Positions 1 to 11,614 are shown, counted from the stretch's first letter. The stretch is DNA of 64,000 nt from Triangularia verruculosa (GCA_033296885.1 MU863918.1:124001-188000), one strand, 5' to 3'. A program made the numbers and translations. The notes: generated from the letters alone by a model not told the origin.

Positions 1-3000
1 GTGACGATTTTCAGAGATGACAGCCCCCCAGATCTTCAACGCTGCCCTCCATCACGAGCGAGTACGAAGTACAGCACCACATCATGTACTGGAGAAAGGA
101 GGCGCGCAGGTTACACAGACTTGTCACAAGCATCAACCACATGCTTCCGGCCCTTCTTTTTCGCGATCTTTTATTTGAAATCATCTCTAGGTTGCATCTG
201 ACACCTGGATCCTGCTCCACTGCCGGCCTCCTGTTCCTTTTTCGGCCTTCGTGTCTCCCTCTCCTACCCAACCGCAGTGTGAGTGGCCACTGGTTTTCTC
301 CGTTACCTCCACATGGCGTAGTAACCGAGTGCTTGGTACGGATTCGTTAGCGTTCTGTTCCCAGCTCAACTCCAGAGCCTCTTCTCGAGCTTCGATTCGC
401 ACGCAGCAAACAAGATGAGATGACCCTCCCGCGCCGAGCCGTGAACGACACCATAAATAAACTCGTGCTGGCACCAGTGGAAGGCCGTCTTTCCATTGTG
501 TGCGTCACCGTCACTATCACAGAACTGACTTGTGCATTGGTCAGAAGCATGTGGTCACAACTTCTGCCCCTCAAGCAGACTTGTGCAGATTCTTGGTATC
601 AGGAATAGAATATCGACTGACAGCAGCTCGATGTTGGCCGTGTGATGGCACCACCAGCTGACAGGAAGATGGAAGAGGTCAGTTTAGGTGGATTTCAGAG
701 CGCTTATTGTACCAAGATACCCAACTGTCAGAGCAAACGCGCCTTCTCGAAGAGCCGGCAACAGCTTGATTGGACACATCATAATGTATCGGGCTCTACG
801 GTCATAGGGCAGGCTTTGGATCGGTAAGTTGGACATTCAGATCCTATTCTGTAATCTGCAGAGGATTCCCAGCCAGCCATGATCTGGGTGACGGGTTGGA
901 GTGTCGCACAGTGGTCTTTGGCTTTCGAGATTCAAGATGAGGTTGAGAGGTGTGGGGGGCCGTGTGTGGAGTGTCGAGGTCGAATTAACCGCCCTGCAAC
1001 GCAGGGGTTGCGCTGGTGTGGGGCTGGCCCAATCAACCGCCGTCCAGGGCGCTCTGGAACACTTGGTGCATGAGGGACGCCAGCCTGTGATTCGCAGGGG
1101 TGCTCTGGACTCTGTGACAGACAATGGCATTGCATTGACCCCTAGGAGTCTCACAGACACAGTCAACCGCTCGGCCAAGACTCTCGACGACTGGTTCACG
1201 AGCTTTTTACTCATGCACAATTTCAAGAGGCCATCATTGCATTCTGCCACACGGGAAAGCTCCCATTTGCCGGCCATCTTCCGCAGAGGTGGCTCAATCT
1301 CGCAAACGGTCGCCAAAAGGACACACCTGGCATGGCATCGGATGGCTGCGCTATCGTTGTGCTGCTTGATGTCCCAGCCATCAACCGTTTCTGGCTGGCC
1401 ATCTTTCATCCCATGAGGCATTCTGAGGCCAGTGTCTGCCTGCCATGTCCGATACTGATACTGGATGACAGTCGGTGACAGCAACCCGCGGGCCGGATGG
1501 CAGGTGTTGTCCGCGAGCTGAAGAAGCGGCCCAGGCACAGCAACCCTGATGCATGGCTGCAAATGGCGCCGCCGCCAGTGACGTTCCGCACCCTGTCGAT
1601 CCGGTGAGCCTCGACAGGGTACCGTTCGATCCCTGGCACCATGTTCTGCACCCTCTGCTCGGAGCCTCTCAATGACAGCCGGACGCTTGCGGAGATGGTT
1701 CGACGACACCGAAGAAAACATTCGATTCACCATCTCACCCACACAGATTGGTAAACTCGTGTTTCTTCCTTCCACCACTGGTCCTTCTCCAGGCCTTTCC
1801 ACCGGACGAGGAGAAGCCCTCAGGATTTACACAACAGACGGGACGTAGAATCCGCCCTCTATTCCGTGTACCAAAAGAATTGAGCAATCCCAAACAAGAC
1901 ATTTCCCCTGCCCCTATTCCTTTTCTTCTCTCGACCAGTCTCAGATGTTTCTTCTTGCGTGCCCCTTGGCCAGTGCCCCCTGAAAATACCTTAACAGCTC
2001 CACAGGGGAGAGACAATGCTTGAAGGTTGAGAGGGGGAACCTTGTCTCCTGTAACAGTGGGCTTCAGAACCTCCACAACCCAGGCCTCATTCACGTTTTG
2101 TGAAGCCAGCCCGGACCTGGCAAGCCAAGTTTCTCGGGGGGCCTGCATGATCAGCTCCCCCAGTTTGGCCGTCTCCAAACAAGCCCACGAGTTGATTCCT
2201 CGCTTCTGGCGGACGGTGTCCGAAAAAGAGGCCTTTCCCGCACACTACCTGCTCGCCGGTGCTTGCCGCTGTCCAATTCAGGCCGAATACCGATCATTCT
2301 TTTCCCCGTCATTCCCACCTTACTCCTGTCGTATCCCTTTTCCTCAACCTTTGGATCTTTCTGGTCTTGGTATTCTGCCAGTTTGAGCCACCTAACGTAA
2401 TTAATACTTATCCTTAATAATCGCCGTCAGCATCATAATACAGGTTCGCCGCCTGCCTACCACTCGCTTCTCTCGACCCGAGAGACTGGATTCAACGCCG
2501 ATACGCTGTGGCAGTTGTCGTTGGTAGCACATGGCCTGCTGCATCCACTATAACTATATCGACACGATCGCCAGGAACAGAGCTAGCTCCTGCCGAGGGC
2601 TGCACGCGCCGCAGTCTAGATTGACGGATCCACGATCATAAATTTTCAAGGAACACTCCGACGAACACACACCCACTGCAGCGACCGCAGTAGGGCGGAG
2701 GGACACGAAGACGAGAGGAAGTGAGACGACAGCAACACCAATAAGCTGCAGGACAGTCTCAGCATAAGAGTCCACCTCTCTTGTCGCCCGTGGCTTCTTG
2801 GGTCATTCTTGTGAGGAGAAAAGCAGAGCAGTGGGCTTTCATCACACGCCAAGTGGCCGCTAGCTGTCAACGACGCTTTTTGCTATCGGGTCACAGGCTG
2901 CGATCGGGGGTAATAATAGAAGGACGGTAGGGAGATATGAAAGGCTGGAATTCAAGGAACCTTCCAGGCCGTTATTTCTTTCCAGTGAGAGAGAGAACCT

Positions 3001-3277
3001 CGCAAACTCTTGACTCGAACAGCCAACCCCCCCTGGTTGCCGCCAGCCCGAGCTAGTGCATCCGACCCCTGTCGCTCTCCATCTTTGCCTGCCCAAATCC
3101 TACGCTTTAATAGCCACACGACCCCTCAACACCCATCAACCGACCGACGCACAACCGCCCAGGTTTCAGCAACATCGCAGACAGAAAAACTATTTCCGAG
3201 CGACGCTTCTCTCGAGTGTTGCAAAGTCAACCCGGCTTTGACAGCCCTTTCTTTGCCGCTTTTACACCAGAGCAACC
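1..3277. other. Long gene-free region upstream of noxR
   Basis: No reading frame here looks like a protein I recognise. The longest open frame, on the minus strand at 837-1802, overlaps another open frame on the plus strand at 901-1416, and both have Arg/Pro/Cys-rich compositions typical of chance frames. The interval probably holds the noxR promoter and 5' leader; pyrimidine-rich stretches lie within about 300 nt of the noxR start. An AT-rich patch lies at about 2390-2440. A lineage-specific or non-coding transcript cannot be excluded. Confidence 0.5.
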
Positions 3278-5206
3278 ATGTCTTTAAAACAGGTAAGACC
3301 ATACCGCATATCAACGCGCCCGGTGGAGAAGAGCTCAGCTTACACGCCCAACTATAGGAAATAGAAACTTGGGTCGAGGCCCTCAAGTACTATGACAACA
3401 ATGAGTTCGACGAAGCCCTTCAGGCCTTTGAGAGGATCTCAGACACCTCCAAGATTCTGTTCAACATGGGCGTGATCAATGCGACCCTCGGCCAGCACGA
3501 GCAAGCTGTACGTTTGGCCCCCGAATTTCCTTTTCTCTGTTTTCTATGTCAGGGGGAAAGCAAACAACATGAAGGTATACTGATATACGCGATACAGGTT
3601 GAATGCTACCAACGCGCTGTCAAACTCGATCAGTATCTCGCCGTCGCCTACTTTCAACAAGGTGTTTCCAACTTCCTGCTGGGTGATTTCGAGGAGGCCT
3701 TGGCGAACTTCAACGACACACTTCTCTACCTCCGTGGCAACACATTGATTGACTATGGGCAGCTTGGGTTGATCTTCAAGCTCTACTCTTGCGAGGTGTT
3801 GTTTAACCGCGGTCTCTGCTACATCTACCTGGAGCAAATGGAGGCTGGTATGCAAGATTTACAGTACGCGGTTAAGGAGAAGGTGGTGGAAGACCACAAC
3901 GTGATCAACGATGCCATCAGGGACGAAGCCAAGGTGAGATGAAAGCCCGTTTAAGCTGCTGTGTCTTTCTGCGTCTAACCTTTGTTTGCAGGGCTATACC
4001 GTGTTCTCTATTCCTGTCGGTGTTGTTTACAGACCCAACGAGGCCAAGGTGCGAAACTTGCAGCAAAAAGATTACCTTGGAAAGGCGAGATTAGTTGCTG
4101 CCTCGGACCGAGCCAACGCCTTTACTGGTTTTGCTGGTGCTGAGATGAAGCAATCTGTATGCGGTCCCCTCTCCCAGCCTTGTGCCCTCCTCAATCGCTA
4201 ACAAGCAACCTAAATAGACTGGCCCAATTGAAGTCAAGGACGACAGGCCACAAGAATCCCTATCCTTCGCCGCAAGCAACCTCGTCAAGCCTGGTCTGCA
4301 ATCCAGAAGACAGCAATCCGAGCCACCAAACAGTCGCAATGTCTTCCCTCCCACCCCACCGCCCGAGAACGACAAGCCAGCGCAAATGAGCCGCGGCGCC
4401 TCCGTTCGCAACGGCCCCAAGCCCGTCCCCAGCCGTCTGAATCTCGAAAAGTCACGCCCAAGCGATCGCTACGAGAAGGCCTCTCCAGACGACGGGCCAC
4501 GGGAACCGCAGCGTCGCCCAAGCCGCTCAGCCTCCGCCGCCGCTCCCCCATCCCGCAGCTACTCCCAGCGCGAGGCCCCCCAATCCAGGAGAAGAAGAGA
4601 GGAGGAAGAAGACACTTACAACGACGACCTCTACGACATGTACCAAGGCGGCAGCGGCTCCCGAAACAGCCGCTCCCAACGGAGCAACCGCAGCGGCAAC
4701 CCACGGGACAGGTACATCGAGGAGGAGGACGAAGAGGGTAGCGACTACGACGACGGTTCCTTTGACGAGGGCGACTTCGAGATGGTCGCGCCCAGGAGAG
4801 GTCCCGGTTCAGTCTCTGGCGGGTCGAAGCGGGGGTCTTCGAGGAGGGATGCGCTCAGGACGATCAGGGTCAAGGTCCACGCCAACGACGTGCGGTACAT
4901 CATGGTCGGACCGGCGGTGGAGTTCCCCGACTTTGCGGCCAAGATTAGGGAGAAGTTCAATATCCCGTCGAGGGGCCAGTTCCTGATCAAGTTCAAAGAC
5001 GAGGACTCGCCGGAGCTGATCACGATGGTGGACCAGGACGATTTGGAGATGGTGATGACAGGTGTGAGGCAGAACGCCAGGAAGGCGAGGTCAGAGACGG
5101 GGAAGATGGAGGTATGTTTTTCTCGCTCCTGTGTTTTCCCCGATTACAATTGCTCGAAAAAGATGGCTAACAAATGACAAAACAGGTCTGGGTTGAACTA
5201 CAATAA
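3278..5206 (+). CDS. noxR: NADPH oxidase regulatory subunit NoxR (p67phox-like)
   Basis: Cytosolic activator of the fungal NADPH oxidases NoxA/NoxB. It works with Rac to produce superoxide for hyphal growth, fusion and sexual development (established for the family). Exons: 3278-3292, 3358-3507, 3598-3933, 3992-4156, 4218-5111, 5186-5206; all phases agree, giving 526 residues, the usual NoxR size. The N-terminal ~200 residues are tetratricopeptide repeats, including the highly conserved AYFQQGVSNFLLGDFEEAL stretch, and are the Rac-binding region of p67phox relatives. A Pro/Arg/Ser-rich and acidic linker follows. A PB1 domain spans about 434-520. As in other fungal NoxR proteins I see no SH3 domain. 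The first coding exon holds only five codons (MSLKQ), and the last exon only six plus the stop. Confidence 0.96.
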
Positions 5207-7432
5207 TACCTCTAGTCGCCCTTTTATTTTTTTTGCTTTGGTCGAAATTCGTATTTATATACCCCGGCGAGAGGGCTCACGCCCCCCACCCCCTCAAAAC
5301 ACCCGCCCCTTTACCTCACAAAATACGAAGTAATGAATGGAATGATAGCAAAACTTGTCTTTTTTCTTTCCGAAACCAAACAAATCTTGTTTCTGCTTTC
5401 TCTTCCAGTCAAATTACTGCACATCGTATATGAACATATTTCTCCTTTTATTTGTTTTTCCACCACTTATTCAGCATATTCTACATTTTGCATAAGACTT
5501 CTTTTTTCTTTTCTAAACTTTTAGGAAAGGGGGGTGGGGGTGGAATTGAATGTTTCAGTTTTTCTATACTTTCAAAGAAGCCAATGGAGAAAAGAGGCGT
5601 TTTATTATTCGGGTGTCCCGTTTGTTTTGGTCTTTTTGAAGGGAACAAGTGCTTGGTCAGTGGTTGAGATATCCCCAGCTGTTGTTGGCAGGAGGAGGAG
5701 GAGGATTTTTGGTAGAGAGCACTTAGTTATTTTCTTCGTCTTCTAAACTTGGTTGAAATTGCTTATTCCATTTCAGATTGTTTCTTGTTCTTTGTTCACC
5801 TTTTCGTCTTCCGTGAAGATGTTCTTTTATTCTCGTGTGTTTTCTGACAAACAAGGCGTTTACTTGGGTGATGACTTTCTTGCGAAGTGTGGAGTGAAGC
5901 GTAGGATGAGAGACAATGTTGGATATTCTCAACGGGAGGCGATGACGTTTAGATAAAACGGGGACGGTTCGATACCAGAGTATACCAGTAGCCGGTGACA
6001 GAGGTTGGAATGAGGGATAGCATAGCGTCATGACGAAACATACACCTGGATGGTGATGTGAATAGATTTATTCAAGAGTCTTTTGCAAAGTTACTGCTCT
6101 TGTTCATCGTGGGGTGTATTGTATTTGCCTTTCAGCACGACGAACCTTGCGAACTTGTTACTGCCTATCGGCCATTGACAAACAGGAGGCGAAGGTATAA
6201 TGGCTTTCAACTGCTTGATATTGATATATACACCACATTTAAGGGCTTATGCCATCGTACAAAAATATAATTTGCGTGTGTTTGTTGTTATTTGTGTTTG
6301 GTTTCCCGGTTGATTTGCTCTCCTCCCCGTTTCCCTTTCTCCTGGTGGCTTGTTGTGGCTTGGCTGGCTCCGTAGGTCGTGTTTTCGATGAACCTGAATC
6401 GTCCTATTTGACGCTACTCCGGTTGGGCTAAGCTCCCCAGAGGGCCAGAAGTGTCTGGACGAGGGCGAACTCGGTGCGTGTAGGGACGGAAACTCGTTCT
6501 GGCTTCATCGACGTGTCGTCCATCGGACCGGGAATGTAGTCGGCAGTGTTGTATCGCCCATCTACTCAGTGATGTTGCCCAAGTATAACCATGTTGGCTT
6601 AGGGAACCAAGCCCCCCTTTCCCATTCCCACGTGTGTGAATCAGTAGCAGCCCCCTCCTCGGTTTAAAGCGATAAACACACAGCCTGCATGGAAAACCAC
6701 CAGTCAGGCAACGAACCCCGAAATAAAAGAAAGCAAAACACACTGCAAATGCCAAAGACGGCATGCAAATGGTATGATGACCCCATACAAAAAGAAAATG
6801 ACCTAGACCTAGCCGAAAGGCCCTGATAACGCCATAAAAGATAAAAGTTAAGTCAGCCCATGTCTTGCCCATCCCCTAACCCCATCCACGACGCCACACC
6901 TCATGCATACCCTTGCCGCTCGGATACAGCTAAAAACGTAAAAGCAAAGAGACCAGAACCTACACACCCGAAAACACACGAAGAGTATTTACACACGCCG
7001 CTCATGTCTGGTCGAACCCAGAGAGCAGTAAAAAGAGAAGAAGCAGAAACTTCTGCTATACACACGTGTTGATTGACGTAACTTCGGCTTTTTGAACAGT
7101 GACCTGCCGATATGGCTTCTTTTTCAACCTCTTTTTTAACAAAACGTCGGGTGGTTGCGGTCGCCTTTGTCGTCCACCCCTTTTTGTGCCGGTGTCGGTT
7201 ATGGTACAAATGTTGGCGCACTTCCTTTCGAACCTGGTGGTTGTGGCTCGCTCTAGTAAGCGGCAATTACAACCGCACACAAGTAGGAGTACATAGCGAC
7301 AGGACTAGTGTTGGGCCTGTCGCGTAGTTCTGAAGAACATGTCGGTATGGTAACCGAACCTCAACAGACGATACCCAAATCGTAGGCTGCCAAATACGCA
7401 GAAAGAATATCTGGATCAAGGTTTGCGCCAAC
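5207..7432. other. Intergenic region between convergent noxR and FAR1-like gene
   Basis: Contains the 3' ends of noxR (plus) and the FAR1-domain gene (minus). T-rich runs at about 5220-5240 and 5490-5525 fit 3'-UTR and polyadenylation sequence of noxR. Short open frames on both strands have no recognisable domain. A tRNA B-box-like string near 5966 has no matching A-box. Nothing else supported. Confidence 0.5.
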
Positions 7433-8968
7433 CTAGGAATTAACCATGAGCCCAAGCCGCGTGGGATCCTCCTCCATCATCTCGATCTGGGTTAACCGGC
7501 CTTCTAGTGTGCCCATCCGAGCATCAACAAGAGGTTGCATGCCTCCATTCGTCATGGGAGCATTGGCCATATTGCCACCCCCCATGTTAGCAGTCGGCAT
7601 GCTTGGTGTGCCCATGGATGGGACTCCGCCATTCCCCAGCATCGCTGGTCGGCCTGTCTCGAGGGCTTCCAACCGCTTTTCAATGTTATCCAAGCGCTGC
7701 ACAACAGCCTGCTCCAATCTGCTGAAGCCCTGGCTCATATCATGGGCGATCCGGTCGACCTTGTTATTAAGACTCCTCATACTCTGCGCAACAGGGGTAT
7801 TCTCCTGTCCCGGTTGAGCCGCAGGAACACGCGCCTCATGATTATGTCGGACCTCTTGGACGACGAACCTCCACTGATTGCCCAAGTTCACCTCACACAC
7901 AGCCTTGGCGCGCCATGGGCAGTCGACCTTGCGCGTGCTTGGGTTGCGCTTCTTGGCGGTGCTGTTATATTTGACGCCGCCACGATCGCATACGAGATCA
8001 TAGCGCGTTGGCTTCCCATCGCGATAGTTGCTAGCGCGTAGCTTCACAATCGAGTAGCCTTGCTCCTTGGCATGGCGCTGTACCGCGGCGAGCAGCTCGT
8101 CAAAAGTCTGGTATATACTTTCCGGGGGCGGTCCCAGGCCACCCCCAGGAATGATTGGTACTGGCGACTGCGGCGGCATCGACGAGGCCGAGCCAAGCTG
8201 GGGCGCAGGTTGAGAGGAGCCGGCGGGAGTGGGCGTGCCAGGCCAGACCGGCAGGTTCGAGTAGGAAGGACCGGCAGAGGCTGGATTCGCCACGTTTGCG
8301 GGAGAAGAATCGCCAGCGCTGTGTTTCACGCCGTACTGCTGCTGAAAGAGAGCGCGGCTGTCAGGCTTGGCCGATGGGTTCACACTGATATTAGGGCGCT
8401 GCTGCTGCTGTTGCTGTTGGTGCTGCGGCGGCTGTTGTTGTTGTTGGGTCTGTTGGGGTTGCTGCTGCGGCTGGTGCTGCTGCTGTGATTGCGCCTGCTG
8501 GGGAGCGTGGTGGTGGTGGGCGTGCTGCTGGTGAGGGTGCTGAGGGTGCTGTTGTTGGTGCTGGCCGTGATGCTGGTGCTGCTCTCCGGCGAGGCTGCTC
8601 AGGCTGCTCAGACCAGACGTGTCGGGATGCGGGGCGGGGGCGAGGGTGGGTTGGGGATCGGGATACTGGGAATGGGCATGTTGATGTTGGGGAGTATTGT
8701 AGCTGTTCATCAAGCCGTCTGGCTCGTGGGATCTGTCGAGCTGCTGTGATGAGAAGCTCGATTGAATTGGCACGGTGTCAATGACATGGCTGCGCACGGC
8801 CTGGGGGTGATTGTTGTTTGCCATGGCGGCACCCCAGCCTTGGGGAACCTGACTGACAGGGGTAAGTGCTGGAGAGGCAGTATTTCCGGCTTCCGACACC
8901 CTGGAGTTGCGCTGGCGCTTGCGGCCCCGTGGCTGCTGCGAAGCTCCTGGAGCTCCCTGGGAATCCAT
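7433..8968 (-). CDS. FAR1-domain putative transcription factor with Gln/His-rich region
   Basis: Single-exon protein of 511 residues. I chose the ATG at 8968 (MDSQGAPGAS); the open frame continues 101 codons upstream, but that part reads like leader sequence. Layout: a basic patch (RGRKRQR) near residue 15 that could be a nuclear signal, a Gln/His/Pro-rich tract at about 127-192, a FAR1-like DNA-binding domain at about 284-380, a probable coiled coil at about 397-437, and a Met/Gly/Asn-rich tail. The FAR1 part has the zinc-ligand pattern of the WRKY-GCM1 superfamily: C327, C350, then an HNH at 375-377. FAR1 domains are shared with Mutator-like transposases, but no transposase core is present here. 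DNA binding and regulation are inferred; targets unknown. Confidence 0.8.
   Translation of the reverse strand: MDSQGAPGASQQPRGRKRQRNSRVSEAGNTASPALTPVSQVPQGWGAAMANNNHPQAVRSHVIDTVPIQSSFSSQQLDRSHEPDGLMNSYNTPQHQHAHSQYPDPQPTLAPAPHPDTSGLSSLSSLAGEQHQHHGQHQQQHPQHPHQQHAHHHHAPQQAQSQQQHQPQQQPQQTQQQQQPPQHQQQQQQQRPNISVNPSAKPDSRALFQQQYGVKHSAGDSSPANVANPASAGPSYSNLPVWPGTPTPAGSSQPAPQLGSASSMPPQSPVPIIPGGGLGPPPESIYQTFDELLAAVQRHAKEQGYSIVKLRASNYRDGKPTRYDLVCDRGGVKYNSTAKKRNPSTRKVDCPWRAKAVCEVNLGNQWRFVVQEVRHNHEARVPAAQPGQENTPVAQSMRSLNNKVDRIAHDMSQGFSRLEQAVVQRLDNIEKRLEALETGRPAMLGNGGVPSMGTPSMPTANMGGGNMANAPMTNGGMQPLVDARMGTLEGRLTQIEMMEEDPTRLGLMVNS
8393..8590 (-). repeat. CAG/CAC-type triplet-rich tract (Gln/His coding)
   Basis: Imperfect trinucleotide repeat inside the FAR1-domain gene, seen as CTG/TTG/GTG runs on the plus strand. 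It encodes mixed polyglutamine and polyhistidine, with runs of up to seven Gln. The interrupted codon use (CAG, CAA, CAC, CAT) suggests an older, fairly stable tract. Length variation between strains would be expected. Confidence 0.85.
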
Positions 8969-9865
8969 GGTGATTGGCAAGATTTGGAAGGACCGCCTCG
9001 GTCGTGTGGAACAGCCAGTGGAAATACTGTGCTGCGCGCTGCGAGCTGCGAGGCAGAGGAAATGGCGCCCCGACCCTTCGCGAAGGTGCGCGTCAGGCGT
9101 CGGGTGTGAGGGGCGTGCGTAGATGCAGGTACGTACTATGATGCTGTACCGTGTGTATACTGGACAGTGACGATTGTGGCCGACCTGAGACGCTGAAGAG
9201 ACTTTGGTTCCAGTTCCAGGTCTGCGACGTGGTGCTGTGTGCGATGAAATGGGTCTGTACACGACGCGCACCGTGTGTATTTGCCGATCCGATTCCGCCA
9301 GCGTTAAAGCAGCAACAGCGGCGTAACGTGCGACTGTCTGGGCGTGTCAGCCGCGCGGGTTTCCAGGCCGGAGGTTGAATGTTGAAAGTTTTCTTGTCGA
9401 AAGGTGCTTCCCTACGGGCATGGAAAAGCAGGAGCTGGACGTCCAGGTCAACTGCACAGTAAGGCGCTTGGGCCACAACGAAAGTCGGCCACCGTTTGGG
9501 TTCTCAGCCACAAACTGCCATGTCTCTCTTGGGAGGCAAAAACCTTGTTTGCCAAGCTTTGCTGGCTTTGGTAGCAGCCGAGCCAACAGCTCGACGTCTG
9601 TCAGCCTCGCAGCAAATCACAGTGCGTCGTCTCCCCGCCGTCTTTCATTGATTCATCTCTATTTGATTGCTGCCAGTGTTGAGACTCTATATGAATGCCT
9701 GCCTCCTGTAAACGTTCAACCTCGGATATAAGATACTGCGCAGTTTCTGCTGTGTCCTCATCTCGCTCTCCTCACCCATCAGCCTGAGATTCAACTCGGC
9801 GTTTGTCTGTGCCTTGCATCCATCACTTTCACTGAAACGAGACGGCATCCTGGAAAGAAGCGAAA
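8969..9865. other. Divergent promoter region, FAR1-like gene / Mediator-like gene
   Basis: Spacer between two genes transcribed away from each other, so it must hold both promoters and 5' leaders. The open frame of the FAR1-like gene extends into it without a stop (to 9271). No other feature recognised. Confidence 0.5.
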
Positions 9866-10385
9866 ATGGCCAGCAACCATCCAACCCAGGCCCAGCCAGC
9901 CAAGGACAGCGCGCAGCAGGAGGAGGAGAGGCTGGAAGATGCACTCTACCAGTTGAACCAGCTGCATCTCCAGGCAAGTTATGCACATTGATCAACCGGT
10001 CGTTGTGATAAAGGGGCATATTCTAACGTCGGATGCAGCTTCGACGGCTTCGCTCGGCGCTTCCGCGCATGTTGGAGCCGTTGAACACCAAACAACCCTC
10101 CCGTACGTTCCCTTCCCTCCCCCCTGCCCTCCTTTTCGTATTCTGACCAAAACTCACCAATGGCATGCAGCCGAGGCCATGTATGCCGCATTTATGCAAT
10201 CCGTGGAATCGACAACCAAAGAACTAGGCAGCTTCCGAGATGCCCTCACCAGCCAGGAAATCAGGGCCATTATGGCCAAGGCTAATGCAAGTCAGAAAAA
10301 AGACCCCAAGGGCATCAAACCATGGCGAGCCATGGACGACCCATTTTGGGCTGATCCTGACCGCAAGAGAGTGAAGACGGAATAA
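9866..10385 (+). CDS. Small helical protein, possible Mediator subunit (Med29-like)
   Basis: Exons 9866-9973, 10039-10102 and 10171-10385 give 128 residues. The protein is predominantly helical and charged, with Leu-heptad-like spacing around residues 22-50 (LYQLNQLHLQ then LRRLRSALPRMLEPL) and a basic C-terminal tail. It resembles small fungal proteins I associate with a Mediator tail subunit annotation (Med29-like). This is recollection of a family pattern, not a search result, so function is tentative. The first intron starts with GC instead of GT (CAG|GCAAGT), with a CTAAC branch site and CAG acceptor. The reading frame only continues if this GC-AG intron is used. Confidence 0.75.
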
Positions 10386-10815
10386 GGTGTCTGGAGGCCG
10401 AGTTCTTCTAGGATATGGCTTGGAGTTTGGAGTTTTATTGTGAATTTACCTCACGGAGCCAATGTTTCCAGCATTTTTCTGTATTCTTCGAAGATATGGT
10501 TTTTGAGAGCACCATCTCGTTCACCTTCTCAGAAGATGGTGAAGTTCAGTGTGAGGTCAGCGGGAGCAAGTGCTGATAAGATAAGATAAGAACAGCCCAA
10601 TATCAGCCACATGCTTACATAAGTTTTTGTGGCTGCAAACAGCGGGTGGGCAGTCGCTGCATGAAGCTGCCAACTGCCAACCCTCGAAATCGGAGAATTG
10701 GTGGGGCCTGGATTTGCGCCCACACAGAAATTTCCAAACTGTCCCCTCAAAATTCATCCACTCCAGCAACCGTGATCGAGTCGACAAATCTCACGACCGA
10801 GACATCACCGCAGCA
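10386..10815. other. Spacer and eL34 promoter
   Basis: Holds the 3' end of the small Mediator-like gene and the promoter of the eL34 gene. It contains a run of three overlapping GATAAG motifs (listed separately). No gene seen. Confidence 0.6.
10575..10590 (+). promoter_or_regulatory. Triple GATAAG run
   Basis: Three GATAAG units directly in tandem, about 225 nt upstream of the eL34 start codon. HGATAR is the core recognised by fungal GATA factors (nitrogen, light and iron regulators). Occupancy is not shown; the tandem spacing of 5 nt may be too tight for three factors at once. Confidence 0.35.
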
Positions 10816-11614
10816 ATGGCCGATAACAGAGTCACCTACCGTCGCCGGAACCCGTGAGTCGCCCCGAATCAATTCGTCTCGTCCAGGCCGTAAACTTCGA
10901 GATTGAGGAGGAATAATTTTGGCTGACTCGGGCTTTCTTTGCAGTTACAACACCACGTCCAACCGGACGCGGGTTGTCAAGACCCCCGGTGGCGAGCTCC
11001 GTGTCCTTCACATCGCGAAGCGCGGCACTGCCCCCAAGTGCGGCGACTGCGGTATCAAGCTCCCTGGTGTAAGTTCATTCGATTATTCATTGATGCAAGA
11101 ATGGGGGAAAGGATGGTTGGAGGAGAGGAAATTAGGTTGGGCGACGAAACACGATTGCCTCGACTTTTCGATTCAACACATTACCTACCTGCCGAGAACT
11201 GCAACGATTTAGACCGACCGGAATGTCTTGGATAGTTGCCCTCGAAAGCTAGATCTCTATGCCATACGGCACACAAAAGACGTGCTCCGCTTAGAACACG
11301 TCGCCGAAACTCACCGTTCGATCGAGATCAGCAGAGAGTGATGGGGGAGGATATCTTGGGTCCCAATTGCGAGGGATATCGTAGCAAAGAAACGAACGCA
11401 GTGCTGACACGATCGTTTCTCACAGATCCCTGCCCTCCGCCCCAAGGAGTATGCCCAGATCTCCAAGCCCAAGAAGACCGTCCAGCGCGCGTACGGTGGC
11501 TCAAGATGCGGCAACTGCGTCCGTGACCGTATCGTCCGTGCTTTCCTCATCGAGGAGCAGAAGATCGTCAAGAAGGTGCTGAAGGAGCAGACCGCCGCCG
11601 ACAAGAAGAAATAA
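10816..11614 (+). CDS. rpl34: 60S ribosomal protein eL34
   Basis: Structural protein of the large cytosolic ribosomal subunit. Exons 10816-10853, 10945-11068 and 11426-11614 give 116 residues, the normal eL34 size. The N-terminus (MADNRVTYRRRNPYNT) and the zinc-ribbon cysteines, CGDCG in exon 2 and CGNC in exon 3, match the family closely; the C-terminus is lysine-rich. The second intron (11069-11425) is 357 nt, several times longer than any other intron in the window. Such long introns are common in ribosomal protein genes and may carry regulatory or small-RNA sequence. I could not recognise a snoRNA in it by eye. Confidence 0.97.

Noticed and set aside
837..1802. 321-codon open frame on the minus strand, with a 171-codon frame on the opposite strand
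   Set aside because: Both are open over the same DNA; composition is Arg/Pro/Cys/Trp-rich, no domain or splice pattern, reads like GC-rich chance frames.
5960..5980. tRNA B-box-like GGTTCGATACC
   Set aside because: No A-box at the right distance and no cloverleaf could be drawn.
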